NCBI GenBank assembly: GCA_017476785.1
Contig: JAFUZD010000081.1
Location: forward strand, 1-49,770
Direction: 5' to 3'
DNA: 49,770 nucleotides
Origin: Prevotella sp.
Lineage (GTDB): Bacteria; Bacteroidota; Bacteroidia; Bacteroidales; Bacteroidaceae
Shown here: positions 32,180-40,390 of the stretch, piece by piece
How positions within the stretch are numbered: position 1 is the stretch's first letter
Layout of the letters: each line of letters starts with the position of its first letter
Notes under the pieces: generated by a model
What the model was told of the DNA's origin: nothing
Databases searched by the model: none
Seen by the model: the letters and a program-made list of their open reading frames with translations, nothing else
Position numbers and translations under genes: made by a program

Positions 32180-34141
32180 TTACCACAGCAGTGCATAGAG
32201 CAGGAACGTGATGAGGCAGATGCCAAAGGCGCCCCAAGTGTAGCCACGCGTAGTGCTGAACAGGTTGAGGTTGATAGGCAGTGCTTTGGCGTCGCGCACC
32301 TTATCCACGGAGTTGCTGTAAAGCCATACGGCATTGCAGCCCACCAGCACACCGAAGAAGATGAATGCTTGGAAACCGATGTCGTTCAGATAGTCAATCA
32401 GGTTGTTCTCCGGGTCTTTCACTCCGTGGGTGGCACCGATGGCTACCACGGCGATGGCGATGACAATCATCGCAGCACCGGCAATACCCATAATCTTGGC
32501 CCACTTCAGCATCTGCTGCTGGTCGCCCTCAGCAGGCTTCTCGCAGCTGACATACTTCCGGTCGAAGTAAGACACGATGATGAAGAAAGTGACGAGGATG
32601 ATGAAGATGTAGCCGGCACGGAACTGGAAGGCCACCTCGGGGAAGCACACTTTGAACAGCACGCCCAGCGGGATGGTGATGATGGCCGACCACACGGCGG
32701 CAGTAGAGCTGGCGCGCTTCCACAGCAGACCCAGACCGAAGACGGTGATGATGCCCGGATAGATGAATCCACTGTACTCCTGAATGTACTGGAAGGCCTG
32801 ATCCAGACCGCCGAGCAGCGGCTTCACGGCTACCAGTGCGATGAGCAGGGCGCAGACGGCCACGACGCGGCCAATGTTCACCAGCTGCTTGTCGCCGGCC
32901 TGCTTGTTGATGTACTTCTTGTAGATGTCCATCGTGAAGAGGGTAGAGGTGGAGTTGAACATCGAGGCCAGTGAGCTGATGATGGCAGCGGTGAGGGCTG
33001 CGAAGCTCAGACCCTTGATGCCCGTCGGGGTGAAGTTGCGGATCAGCCACGGATAGGCATCGTCGGCCACGTTAATCTTACCGGCCAGATTCATCGATGC
33101 AAAGGTCTCGGGATTCTCCATAATATAGTAGGCGCAGATGCCGGGCAGTACCACGATGAAGGGGATGACAATCTTCAGGAAACCGGCGAAGATAAGACCC
33201 TTCTTGGCCTCGTCGATGCTCTTGGCAGCCAGTCCTTTCTGAATGATGTACTGGTTGAAGCCCCAGTAGCCTAAGTTGGTGAGCCATACACCGCCCACCA
33301 CGGCAGCGATACCGGGCACGTTGGTGAAGGCCTCGTGGTTGTGGCTGTCTTGGATGACGAGGTGGAAGTGCACGTCTTGAGCGTGTGCGCCCGTCGTCAT
33401 ATCGTTGTACACCTGTCCCAGTGCGCCCAGTGCATCGGTACCGAGGATGGCACCCATCTCGTGCAGGGCTACATAGGCCGTAATCAGACCGCCGCCCACG
33501 AGGAAGGTCACCTGCATCACGTCGGTCCAAGCCACGGATGCCAGACCGCCGTAGATAGAGTAGATACCGGCAATGACAAACAGACCGAGGATGATGAGCA
33601 TACGCATCGACACCTCAATGCCAAAGATGCTGACGGCCAGTCCCTGCAGACCCAGAATCTGCTCAATGGCCAGTGCGCCCAGCCAAGCTACCGAGGTGAG
33701 GTTGACAAACACGTAGAGGAACAGCCACAGGATAGAGAAGGCCAGACCCACTCCGTCGTTGTAGCGCTCGCGCAGGAACTGCGGTATGGTGAAAATCTTG
33801 CGGTCGAGCATTACGGGCAGCAGGAACTTGCCGATGACCACCAGCGTTACGGCGGCCATCACCTCGTAGGCAGCGATGGCAATACCGTCGCGGAAGCCCG
33901 TTCCCGACATTCCGATAAACTGCTCGGCAGAGATATTGGCTGCGATGAGCGAGGCACCTACAGCCCACCAAGTCAGCGTGTTGCCGGCCAAGAAGTAGTC
34001 GTTGGCACTCTTTTCTTTTCCGTCCTTGTTGCGGCTGAGAAACAGTCCCAGACACACAAGCAGAATCAGGTAAATGACGAGGATAATGAAGTCGATGGTC
34101 TTAAACCCCGACATACTTATCGCTTCTGAAATACTGTTCAT
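32180..34141 (-). CDS. araP: Sodium:solute symporter (SSS family), probable L-arabinose transporter
   Basis: An inner-membrane Na+-coupled sugar importer. It has 653 residues and about 14 hydrophobic segments from residue 14 (TIDFIILVIYLILLVCLGLFLS) to the C-terminal TWGAFGICLITFLLYALLW. SSS signatures include FLAGNTLTWWAVGASLIAANISAEQFIGMSG, NLTSVAWLGALAI, IYSIYGGLASVAWTDVMQV, GYWGFNQYIIQKGL and AALTAAIISSLASMFNSTSTLFTMDIYK, which contains the Na+-site Ser/Thr region. Residues 510-600 form a long C-terminal extension typical of SGLT-like members. It lies between the aldose epimerase and araR, so L-arabinose is the likely substrate. The start could also be Met10 (34114). Confidence 0.9.
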   Translation of the reverse strand: MNSISEAISMSGFKTIDFIILVIYLILLVCLGLFLSRNKDGKEKSANDYFLAGNTLTWWAVGASLIAANISAEQFIGMSGTGFRDGIAIAAYEVMAAVTLVVIGKFLLPVMLDRKIFTIPQFLRERYNDGVGLAFSILWLFLYVFVNLTSVAWLGALAIEQILGLQGLAVSIFGIEVSMRMLIILGLFVIAGIYSIYGGLASVAWTDVMQVTFLVGGGLITAYVALHEMGAILGTDALGALGQVYNDMTTGAHAQDVHFHLVIQDSHNHEAFTNVPGIAAVVGGVWLTNLGYWGFNQYIIQKGLAAKSIDEAKKGLIFAGFLKIVIPFIVVLPGICAYYIMENPETFASMNLAGKINVADDAYPWLIRNFTPTGIKGLSFAALTAAIISSLASMFNSTSTLFTMDIYKKYINKQAGDKQLVNIGRVVAVCALLIALVAVKPLLGGLDQAFQYIQEYSGFIYPGIITVFGLGLLWKRASSTAAVWSAIITIPLGVLFKVCFPEVAFQFRAGYIFIILVTFFIIVSYFDRKYVSCEKPAEGDQQQMLKWAKIMGIAGAAMIVIAIAVVAIGATHGVKDPENNLIDYLNDIGFQAFIFFGVLVGCNAVWLYSNSVDKVRDAKALPINLNLFSTTRGYTWGAFGICLITFLLYALLW

Positions 34142-34184
34142 TGTGATATAGATGTTTTAAGTGATTAATATTCGTTTCGTTGGC

Positions 34185-35366
34185 TTATTTGACAGAGAAG
34201 CGATAGGCAGCGTGGCTGAAATACTTCTCGCCCGGACGCAGCGTGGGGCTGGCCCATTCGGGATGGTTGGGGCTGTCGGGGAACTTCTGGCTCTCCAAGC
34301 ATACGCTGACGTGCTTGGGATACTTCACGCCGTGCTTGCGTATGATGTCGGCATCGCGGCCTACGCCTTGGAAGTTGCCGCTGTAGACCTGCACGCCCGG
34401 CTCGTTGGTGAACATCTCCATCAGGATGCCCGTCTTTGGCGAGTAGAGGCTGGCACACACCTGCGTGTCGTCGCCCTTACCGTCTTGATAGGTGTTCAGG
34501 CAGAAGTTATGGTCGTAGCCCGTGGCGTTCTGTATCTGGTCGTACTGCGACTGAATGCTGTCGCCTACGGCGTGAGGCTTGCGGAAGTCGAAGGGAGTGC
34601 CCTCTACGTTGCGAATCTCGCCCGTCGGGATATACTTGGCATCCGAGGCCGTGAAGCGGTCGGCATTGACGTAGAGCACTTGGTCGTAGGCTGCCTGTGT
34701 GAAGTCGCCCGAGAGGTTGTAGTAGTTATGGTTCGTCTGGTTGATGATGGTCTCCTTATCGGTTTCAGCCTCCCACGTGATGTCCAGCGTGTTGTCTGCG
34801 GTCACTTTATAGGTGGTCACGGCCTTCACCGTTCCCGGGAATCCGTTCTCGCCGTCTTCGGCCACGATGGTCAGCTTCAGGATGGAGTCGCCAATCTGCT
34901 CAGCCTCGTAGACTTGGTTCATCCAGCCCGTGGTGCCGCCGCCGTGCAGGCAGTTCTCGTTGTCGTTCACTTTCAGCTGATACGTGTTGTCACCCAGCTT
35001 GAACTGGGCGTTCTTGATGCGGTTGGCATAGCGGCCCACGCTGGAGCCGTAGTCGCTTGGCGAGTTGAGCGTATCGGCATACTGGGCAATGTTGTCGAAG
35101 CCCAGCACCACGTCGGTCGGCTTGCCGTCCTTATCGGGCACGACGAGCGACACCACGCGGCCGCCATAGTTTGTGATGCATACCTCCATACCGCTCTGGT
35201 TCTTGAGGGTGTAGAGCTTCACCGGTTTTTCTTGAATCGTTGTGTCAAACTTGGCCGGATCCAGACCCGATACCGTCAATGTCGGGGCCTGCTGGCTGCC
35301 GGCACAAGCAGAGAACATCAGCGTAGCCACGCCGAGTCCGAGGAAGATTCCTTTAAGTGTTTTCAT
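34185..35366 (-). CDS. Aldose 1-epimerase, lipoprotein form
   Basis: Interconverts alpha and beta anomers of a free aldose. It has 393 residues with a lipoprotein signal peptide (MKTLKGIFLGLGVATLMFSAC, lipobox FSAC), so it acts outside the cytoplasm. The mutarotase domain shows ITNYGGRVVSLVVPD, GSSVGRYANRI, NDNENCLHGGGTTGWMNQ, the catalytic His region INQTNHNYYNLSGD and PEWASPTLRPGEKY near the end. It is the first gene of the minus-strand arabinose operon, 43 bp before araP. It probably converts released arabinose to the anomer the transporter prefers. A second, cytoplasmic epimerase lies in the galactose operon at 44.5 kb. Confidence 0.93.
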   Translation of the reverse strand: MKTLKGIFLGLGVATLMFSACAGSQQAPTLTVSGLDPAKFDTTIQEKPVKLYTLKNQSGMEVCITNYGGRVVSLVVPDKDGKPTDVVLGFDNIAQYADTLNSPSDYGSSVGRYANRIKNAQFKLGDNTYQLKVNDNENCLHGGGTTGWMNQVYEAEQIGDSILKLTIVAEDGENGFPGTVKAVTTYKVTADNTLDITWEAETDKETIINQTNHNYYNLSGDFTQAAYDQVLYVNADRFTASDAKYIPTGEIRNVEGTPFDFRKPHAVGDSIQSQYDQIQNATGYDHNFCLNTYQDGKGDDTQVCASLYSPKTGILMEMFTNEPGVQVYSGNFQGVGRDADIIRKHGVKYPKHVSVCLESQKFPDSPNHPEWASPTLRPGEKYFSHAAYRFSVK

Positions 35367-35409
35367 TGCTATTAATGATTAGTAATTATAATGTATAGAT
35401 TTATTTGGG

Positions 35410-35490
35410 TGTAAATTTACAATTTATTTCCGATATGGCAAAAGAAAAAGCCATAAAACTTTTTCTAAAGTGTGATTTTTACACTTTAGA
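35410..35490 (-). promoter_or_regulatory. Candidate AraR operator/promoter region of the arabinose operon
   Basis: Two strong dyads lie upstream of the first ara gene. TCTAAAGTGT (35464-35473) and ACACTTTAGA (35481-35490) are perfect 10-bp arms 7 bp apart. TGTAAATTTACA (35410-35421) is a perfect 12-bp palindrome. Both share GTGTAAA. Between them TTTA (35469-35466) and TTCTTTTG (35446-35439) form a weak promoter 19 bp apart on the minus strand, so the first dyad covers the -33 box. A further short dyad (TATGGC/GCCATA, 35434-35455) surrounds the -7 box. Confidence 0.5.
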
Positions 35491-35562
35491 ACGTGTTTTT
35501 TAACGATTATAAACAAAAAAAATGAGCGGATGCGGGGGAATTGCCTCGGGTGGAAAATGGGG

Positions 35563-36162
35563 TCAAAAGAGTGGAAGGTCGCCTTCATATATGACATATT
35601 CGCGCGGTAGGGTGATGACTTTCAAGCGTTCGAACCACGTGCGCGACGAGTTGGAAAAGTGGCGTTTCGTGTGGCTACTGATGATGTAATAGCTGGCGCA
35701 GTATTCGTCCATCAGCTCGCAAAAGGTCTTTTTGATGCGTGAACACTTCTCGTTAATGGCATTGTCAAGCGGGTTGACGAGCCGGTCGACACTTTCTTCT
35801 ATGATCTGCTTGTCAAGACTGCGTGCCGTTGCCATATAGTAGCGCAGCAGTTCGGAACGATAGTTGGCCAGTTGCTTGAATTCGATGCCTTTGGGATGGG
35901 CGAGGAAGAGCAGATAAACCGCTTTGTGGATTGGCTGTAACTCGATGACAATGGGCTTCTGTCCGTCGATAATAAACTGATAATCAGCCGTAATCCGGAG
36001 TGGGCGCAACCTTCCCTTAGTTGCTTCGAGACGCAGTTCCTCGAGGAGCGGAGTGCCTATGGCTTGCAGCAGCAAGTCAATACGGCCAGCTGTCTGTAGA
36101 TGCTCAACGAGCCGTTTCAGCTCATTGGCTATTTCTGTGGGTGTGTTTGGAATCTTTTCCAT
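35563..36162 (-). CDS. Protein of unknown function encoded directly after ftsZ
   Basis: I do not recognise a named domain. The product has 199 residues with no signal peptide or membrane helix, so it is probably cytoplasmic. Residues 5-55 are helical and charged. A central segment (IIDGQKPIVIELQPIHKAVYLLFLAHPKGIEFKQLANYR) has the look of a small helix-turn-helix or winged domain. It is followed by LDKQIIEESVDRLVNPLDNAINEKCSRIKKTF and a terminal PREYVIYEGDLPLF. I recall Bacteroidetes proteins with this layout but no function. Its ATG begins immediately after the ftsZ stop codon (no gap), which implies translational coupling and perhaps a role with that FtsZ. It ends 197 bp before the arabinose operon. 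Confidence 0.8.
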   Translation of the reverse strand: MEKIPNTPTEIANELKRLVEHLQTAGRIDLLLQAIGTPLLEELRLEATKGRLRPLRITADYQFIIDGQKPIVIELQPIHKAVYLLFLAHPKGIEFKQLANYRSELLRYYMATARSLDKQIIEESVDRLVNPLDNAINEKCSRIKKTFCELMDEYCASYYIISSHTKRHFSNSSRTWFERLKVITLPREYVIYEGDLPLF

Positions 36163-37491
36163 CTATTCCGTCGTGTCTTGCAGCATTTCGTTCATTTTGC
36201 GGCTGAGCCAGTTGCTCCATCGCTGAATGGACGGTTGAGGCTGTACAGGCGTGTCGTCGCTGCCGGTTTCTGTTTCAGTGGCGACAGGTGTCGGCAGGGG
36301 CGTTGGCGGGATAGCAGGCTCTGGCTCTTGAGGCTGCTCAATAGTGAAATCCGGTTCGGACTGTGGGGGAACAGCCGTTGGTCCTTCCGTTTTGCTGACC
36401 GTACGCTTGATGGGCTTGTACAACTTGGGAATCAGACACTCATAGTAGTTGTCATCGTAGGTCTCGTTTACTGTGTCAGATTGCTGAATTTCGTCTTCAA
36501 TGCCTGTGGCGAGGATGATGACTTTGGCATCCTGCTCCAGTGTATTGTCGGTCGAAGTGCCCCAGATGACGTCGATATTCGGATCGAGCTGGTCGAAGAA
36601 GTCGTCGATTTCCATTATTTCGCGTACACAGATGGGCGCTTCGTCGCTGGCATAGATATTGAATAGAATGCGCTTGGCCTTGCTGATGTCGTTGCCGTAG
36701 AGCAGGGGCGAGTCAAGCGCATCGTTGATGGCCTGCTCTACGCGATGCTCGCCACTGGCACGTCCCATTGCCATAATGGCACCGCCGCCGTTGCGCATCG
36801 TGGCCTCCACATCGCGGAAGTCGAGGTTGATACCGCCTTCGCTGTTGACAGTAATGAGCTCGGAAATGCCTTTTACGGCGTCTTTTAGGATGTTGTCGGC
36901 TCGTTTGAACGCTTCTTTGATGGACAAGTCGGAGTCTGCGAAGACGTCGCACAGCCGCTCATTGTTGATGATGAGCAGGGCATCGACGTGCTTGCGCAGT
37001 TCATCAATGCCTTTCAGTGCTTTGACAATCTTGTTCTTCTTCTCGAAATAGAAGGGGATGGTGACCACACCGACTGTCAGAATGCCCAGTTTCTTGGCTG
37101 CCTCAGCTACAACGGGGGCTGCTCCCGTACCAGTTCCGCCGCCCATACCAGCCGTGATGAAAGCCATCTGTGTGCCGTCGTTCAGTAGCCGTCCGATGTC
37201 ATCGAGGTTGCTCTCGGCCTCCTGCCGCCCCAGTTCGGGGCGTCCACCTGCTCCCAGTCCTGTCTTGCCCAGCAGCAGTCTGTCGGGCACAGTGGCGCCT
37301 TTCAATGCCTGACTGTCTGTGTTGCAGACGGCAAAGGTCACCCCCTCAATGCCTTCTTGGTACATATTTCTGACAGCATTGCCGCCGCCGCCGCCCACGC
37401 CCACCACTTTAATGATGTTTTGTGACTGGTCCTCGATGGGAGGCTGTGCGATATCGATCATTGGTATCGAGTGTTCTTCTTTCTTTTTCAT
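36163..37491 (-). CDS. ftsZ: FtsZ-family tubulin-like GTPase, possible second FtsZ
   Basis: Self-assembling GTPase of the division ring family. The Met at 37491 gives 442 residues; a longer frame to 37575 spans the -7 box and is rejected. GTP-binding glycines are seen in [19 protein letters not shown] is at residues 117-123, and the T7 loop NLDFRD (Asn222, Asp224, Asp227) is intact, so it should hydrolyse GTP on assembly. After residue about 345 comes a Pro/Glu/Thr-rich linker, then a tail with [13 protein letters not shown] instead of the usual PAYLRR-like peptide. The gene is not in a division/cell-wall cluster and is co-transcribed with an unknown gene. It may be a paralog with altered partners; a genome with only this copy would argue otherwise. 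Confidence 0.9.
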   Translation of the reverse strand: MKKKEEHSIPMIDIAQPPIEDQSQNIIKVVGVGGGGGNAVRNMYQEGIEGVTFAVCNTDSQALKGATVPDRLLLGKTGLGAGGRPELGRQEAESNLDDIGRLLNDGTQMAFITAGMGGGTGTGAAPVVAEAAKKLGILTVGVVTIPFYFEKKNKIVKALKGIDELRKHVDALLIINNERLCDVFADSDLSIKEAFKRADNILKDAVKGISELITVNSEGGINLDFRDVEATMRNGGGAIMAMGRASGEHRVEQAINDALDSPLLYGNDISKAKRILFNIYASDEAPICVREIMEIDDFFDQLDPNIDVIWGTSTDNTLEQDAKVIILATGIEDEIQQSDTVNETYDDNYYECLIPKLYKPIKRTVSKTEGPTAVPPQSEPDFTIEQPQEPEPAIPPTPLPTPVATETETGSDDTPVQPQPSIQRWSNWLSRKMNEMLQDTTE

Positions 37492-37514
37492 ACGCGATGT
37501 GTTGATTGCAGTTG

Positions 37515-37522
37515 CAAAGATA
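37515..37522 (-). promoter_or_regulatory. -7 box of the ftsZ promoter
   Basis: TATCTTTG on the minus strand (37522-37515) is a full -7 match. The predicted start is near 37508, 17 bases before the ATG at 37491. No clear TTTG is found at the upstream spacing. Confidence 0.55.
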
Positions 37523-37612
37523 GGAAATAAAATCGGAACGGCCATCGCTCCGCAAGACTTGCGGCGAAAAAACAAGAGGCTGTGTTAAAATGATAAAGCC
37601 AGTTGTTCTGTT

Positions 37613-37678
37613 CAGTAATTTAAATTAAATTACTCAGCAATTTGATTTAAATTACCGAGCAATTTAATTTAAATTACT
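37613..37678. repeat. AT-rich tandem array of three 22-bp units
   Basis: Three contiguous 22-bp units begin at 37613, 37635 and 37657. Each has the form NAGYAATTTRAWTTAAATTAC plus one base and is itself a near-palindrome around AATTTAAATT. It lies between the ftsZ promoter and the flavodoxin gene in a 229-bp gap with no other gene. Confidence 0.85.
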
Positions 37679-37720
37679 TTTTAGGGACGCAGTAAAATGA
37701 ATGTCGTGCCACTGCCTCTT

Positions 37721-38134
37721 TCAGAGATTGAGGCTCTGGACGAACGTGCGCAGCTGCTGCAGGTCCTCGTCGTTGGGATGGCCGGCCTGAATGGGGCCCA
37801 TCGCACCGCGGCAGGTGAACTGACGCTCGTCTACGGTGATGCCCTGCTGTTCGAGCAGTGCCTTCACCTTAGGATAGTTGGACTCGATGATGGCCGCCGA
37901 GCTGAAGCAGATGACGCGCTTCACCTTCTCGGGCGTGAGCGTGCGGATAAACTTCTTCACGCGCCAGTCTACGACGGTAGCATAGACGGCCGAGCCCAGC
38001 AGCAGGATGTCTACGGGCTGCTCAATCGGTTCGTTGATGGTCTTGGCTTCGATGCCGAGGGCATCGGCCACTACGCCGGCCATCTTTCGGGTATGGCCGA
38101 ACTTGCTGTAATAGCGGATTTCTATATTCATCAT
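37721..38134 (-). CDS. Flavodoxin-domain protein
   Basis: A small FMN-binding electron carrier or oxidoreductase domain of 137 residues. The phosphate-binding loop is YYSKFGHTRKMAGVV (residues about 8-22), a variant of the TxTGxT motif. LLLGSAVYATVVDW matches the isoalloxazine-contact region of flavodoxin and menaquinone/protoporphyrinogen-oxidase-like flavodoxins, and VICFSSAAI follows. The second of two adjacent Met codons (38131) may be the start. It is the last gene of the peroxidase operon, 36 bp after the radical SAM gene. A flavodoxin could supply electrons to that radical SAM enzyme, but this is inference. Confidence 0.83.
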   Translation of the reverse strand: MMNIEIRYYSKFGHTRKMAGVVADALGIEAKTINEPIEQPVDILLLGSAVYATVVDWRVKKFIRTLTPEKVKRVICFSSAAIIESNYPKVKALLEQQGITVDERQFTCRGAMGPIQAGHPNDEDLQQLRTFVQSLNL

Positions 38135-38170
38135 TTTCTCGGTTAGGGATTTGTCGTGTTCTCTTTTTTC

Positions 38171-39270
38171 TCAGGCTGAGGGCTGGGCCACCATTGCCTC
38201 CACCTCCTCGCGGTGCTCCCACAGGGCGCAGCCGCCCGTGTGCTCTCCGCCCACGAGCTTCACCTCGCGCAGCCGGCGGAACAGGGGAGAGCGCAGTGCC
38301 CCGCGCACGCCCAGCTGCACCACGTTGCTGTCGGAATAGGGCGAGAAGGGGCAGGGCTCGGCCGAGCCGTCGGGGCCTATGTGGAAGAAGCCGCGGCCGG
38401 CAGCCAGACAGCCGCCCAGATGCTGCTCGTCGCCCGGGAAGGAGATGATAATCACGTCGGGGAAGCGTTCGCGCTGGTGGGCCTGCACGGCCTCCATCCG
38501 GGCAATGTCGGCGTCGCCGAAGGCCAGATGCTCGGTGCCGGGCTCCGTGGGCACATACTCCACGTAGATAATCATCCGGCAGCCCAGCGACTTCAGCTGC
38601 TCCACGTAGTCGTCGGACGTGACCAGCTCGAAGTTGGCCGTGGTCACGGTGATGCTGGCACCGAAGAAGAGGTCTTCGGCCTGCAGCTCGCCCATCGTGC
38701 GCAGGATGCGCTGGTAGATGCCGCGTCCGCGCCGGTCGTCGGTGCCGTTCTCGGTGCCTTCGATGCTGATGACGGGAATCATATTGAGGTGTTGCTTCAG
38801 AAAGCGGATGTAGGCAGGACCGAGCAGCGTGCCGTTGGTGAAGATGGGGAATATCATATCCTTTACCTCGGCCACTTGCTCCAGAATGTCCTTACGCATC
38901 ATCGGCTCGCCGCCGGCCAGCAGGGCAAAGTTGATGCCCATTCCGGCTGCCTCGGTGAACGTCTGTCGCCACTGCTCGGGGCTGAGGGTGGGGCGCTGGC
39001 TCTTGCCGGGGTCGTCGGCAATGCCGTTGGTGCGCGCATAGCAGCCCTTGCACGACAGGTTGCAGCTGGTAGAGATGCTGGCTATGAGAAACGGGGGGAC
39101 GTTAATTCCCTCGGCGTCGAGCAGTCGCTGGCGGCGCTTCTCTGATTTGGCAAACTCTGCTGCATCTTGAAGGCGAACTTGGCTTCGCGCGGATTGGTCA
39201 GCACGTTCTTGTAGGCCTTGATCATAATGTTGCGGATGGTGCCGCCCATATAGCTTTGTAAATCAATCAT
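38171..39270 (-). pseudogene. Radical SAM protein gene with a single frameshift
   Basis: Read across a frameshift near 39155-39157 the product is about 366 residues. It starts MIDLQSYMGGTIRNIMIKAYKNV in one frame and continues FAKSEKRRQRLLDAEG in another. The 4Fe-4S/SAM motif CNLSCKGC (CxxxCxxC) lies at about 39032-39055, in the downstream frame, with GGEPMM, FTNGT and PVISIEG as further radical SAM elements. The C-terminal part (GGCLAAGRGFFHIGPDGSAEPCPFSPYSD) resembles a SPASM-like cysteine region. A missing G after the CAGCAG codons explains the shift. The ATG overlaps the OhrR-like gene stop (ATGA), so it is in the peroxidase operon. Without the shift the start-coupled frame ends after 62 residues. 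It may be a real lesion or an assembly error. Confidence 0.8.
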
Positions 39271-39731
39271 TTTCCTCGTTGCTTGTCAGGTTGTTCTTTA
39301 AGTATGTCGATCAGCGTGTCGAGCGTGGGTGCCATTGCCGTAAGGTCGTTGAGACTGGCGCCCTGTTCGCTGAGCGCGCGGCTCAGGCATACGGGTATGT
39401 TCTTGGCTTCCTCCTCCAGCAGCCGGCCCTTTTCCGTCAGCGAGACCACCCGCTGGCGGGTGTCGGTAGTGCCGCGCTCGCGCACCACGATGCCCTCTTT
39501 CTCCATTCGCTGGATGAGCGGGGTTACGGTGTTGGTCTCCAGCACCAGCCGTTTGGCAATGTCGCCCACCAGCCGGTGGTCGTGCTCCCACAGCAGCATC
39601 AGCACGAGATACTGCGGGTAGGTGATGCCGAGGGGCTCGAGATAGGGGCGGTAGGCCTGTATCACGAGGCGCGAGACGGTGTAGAGGCGGAAGCAGATTT
39701 GGTTCTGCAAGTTCAGTTGTTCGTATGCCAT
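39267..39731 (-). CDS. ohrR: MarR-family regulator, OhrR-like peroxide sensor
   Basis: A 154-residue winged-helix repressor. The N-terminal segment LNLQNQICFRLYTVSRLV places Cys13 where OhrR proteins carry the hydroperoxide-reactive Cys (LxxQLCFALYxxSR). The wHTH follows (YPQYLVLMLLWEHDHRLVGDIAKRLVLETNTVTPLIQRMEKEGIV), with the wing RERGTTDTRQRVVSLT. It lies 7 bp after the glutathione peroxidase gene and overlaps the radical SAM start by 4 bp. It therefore probably regulates its own operon in response to organic peroxides. Repeated dyads at the operon promoter (40259-40324) are candidate binding sites. Confidence 0.88.
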   Translation of the reverse strand: MAYEQLNLQNQICFRLYTVSRLVIQAYRPYLEPLGITYPQYLVLMLLWEHDHRLVGDIAKRLVLETNTVTPLIQRMEKEGIVVRERGTTDTRQRVVSLTEKGRLLEEEAKNIPVCLSRALSEQGASLNDLTAMAPTLDTLIDILKEQPDKQRGK

Positions 39732-39738
39732 TGGGGGG

Positions 39739-40224
39739 TTATTGCTCTTGCAGGAATGCTTCGATGTCGGCCTTGAGCCGCTCCGGCTGGGTAGTCGGGG
39801 CGTAGCGCTTGACGGTCTTGCCGTCCTTAGCGACGAGAAACTTGGTGAAGTTCCACTTGACGCGCGAGCCCAGCAGGCTGCGCGTGCGGCTCTTCAGATA
39901 CTTGAACACGGGGTGGGCATCGTCGCCGTTGACGTCTACCTTCTTCATTATCTGGAACGTCACGCCATAGTTCAGCTGGCAGAAGCCCTCTATCTCGCTG
40001 TCGCTGCCGGGGTCCTGATGGGCAAACTGGTTGCACGGGAAGCCTATGACCACGAGGCCGCGGTCGCGGTAGGCTTGGTGGAGTTCTTCCAGTCCTTTGA
40101 ACTGCGGGGTGAAGCCGCACTTGCTGGCAGTGTTGACTATCAGCAGCACTTTGCCTTTGAAGTCGGCAAAGTCTATCTCTTTGCCCTTGCTCGTCAATGC
40201 TTTGAAATCATAGATGGTTTCCAT
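39739..40224 (-). CDS. Glutathione peroxidase-family thiol peroxidase
   Basis: Reduces hydrogen or organic peroxides in the cytoplasm. It has 161 residues, the short bacterial form. The peroxidatic Cys36 lies in NTASKCGFTPQ (Cys rather than selenocysteine), with the Gln/Trp/Asn partners in FKGLEELHQAYRDRG and VKWNFTKFLV and the conserved GFPCNQF. Bacterial members usually use thioredoxin rather than glutathione. It is the first gene of a four-gene operon with the OhrR-like regulator, radical SAM and flavodoxin genes, transcribed from a consensus promoter at 40278-40308. Confidence 0.95.
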   Translation of the reverse strand: METIYDFKALTSKGKEIDFADFKGKVLLIVNTASKCGFTPQFKGLEELHQAYRDRGLVVIGFPCNQFAHQDPGSDSEIEGFCQLNYGVTFQIMKKVDVNGDDAHPVFKYLKSRTRSLLGSRVKWNFTKFLVAKDGKTVKRYAPTTQPERLKADIEAFLQEQ

Positions 40225-40258
40225 ACATCTTCCTCTTTTATACGGTTCTTGTTCTTCG

Positions 40259-40324
40259 TTTTATATCGTTCGCGATGCAAATATACGTCTTTCTTTTTAT
40301 ATCGCAAGCGATTTATCGGTCGAT
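40259..40324 (-). promoter_or_regulatory. Promoter with repeated dyads, candidate OhrR operators
   Basis: The minus-strand promoter is CTTG (40308-40305), 19 bp, TATATTTG (40285-40278). Two similar 18-bp sites, TTTTATATCG plus three bases plus GCGAT, lie at 40259-40276 and 40295-40312, with dyad cores ATCGTTCGCGAT and ATCGCAAGCGAT. Their centres are 36 bp apart, one over the -33 box and one just past the transcript start. A third weaker dyad ATCGGTCGAT is at 40315-40324. This is a repressor-like layout for the adjacent MarR gene. Confidence 0.6.
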
Positions 40325-40390
40325 TTAACGTTGTTTTAGAAATTCATTCGTAATGAAGAAGGCGGCGACCCCAGCCAACTTGGGGCGCTT

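Noticed and set aside
35464-35490. The inverted repeat as a terminator for the ftsZ/unknown-gene transcript
   Set aside because: On the minus strand the stem is followed by A-rich sequence and not a T-run. Its place over the ara promoter fits an operator better.
37492-37575. N-terminal extension of FtsZ to 37575
   Set aside because: The extension crosses a full -7 box (37515-37522), and the sequence before [10 protein letters not shown] shows no FtsZ similarity.
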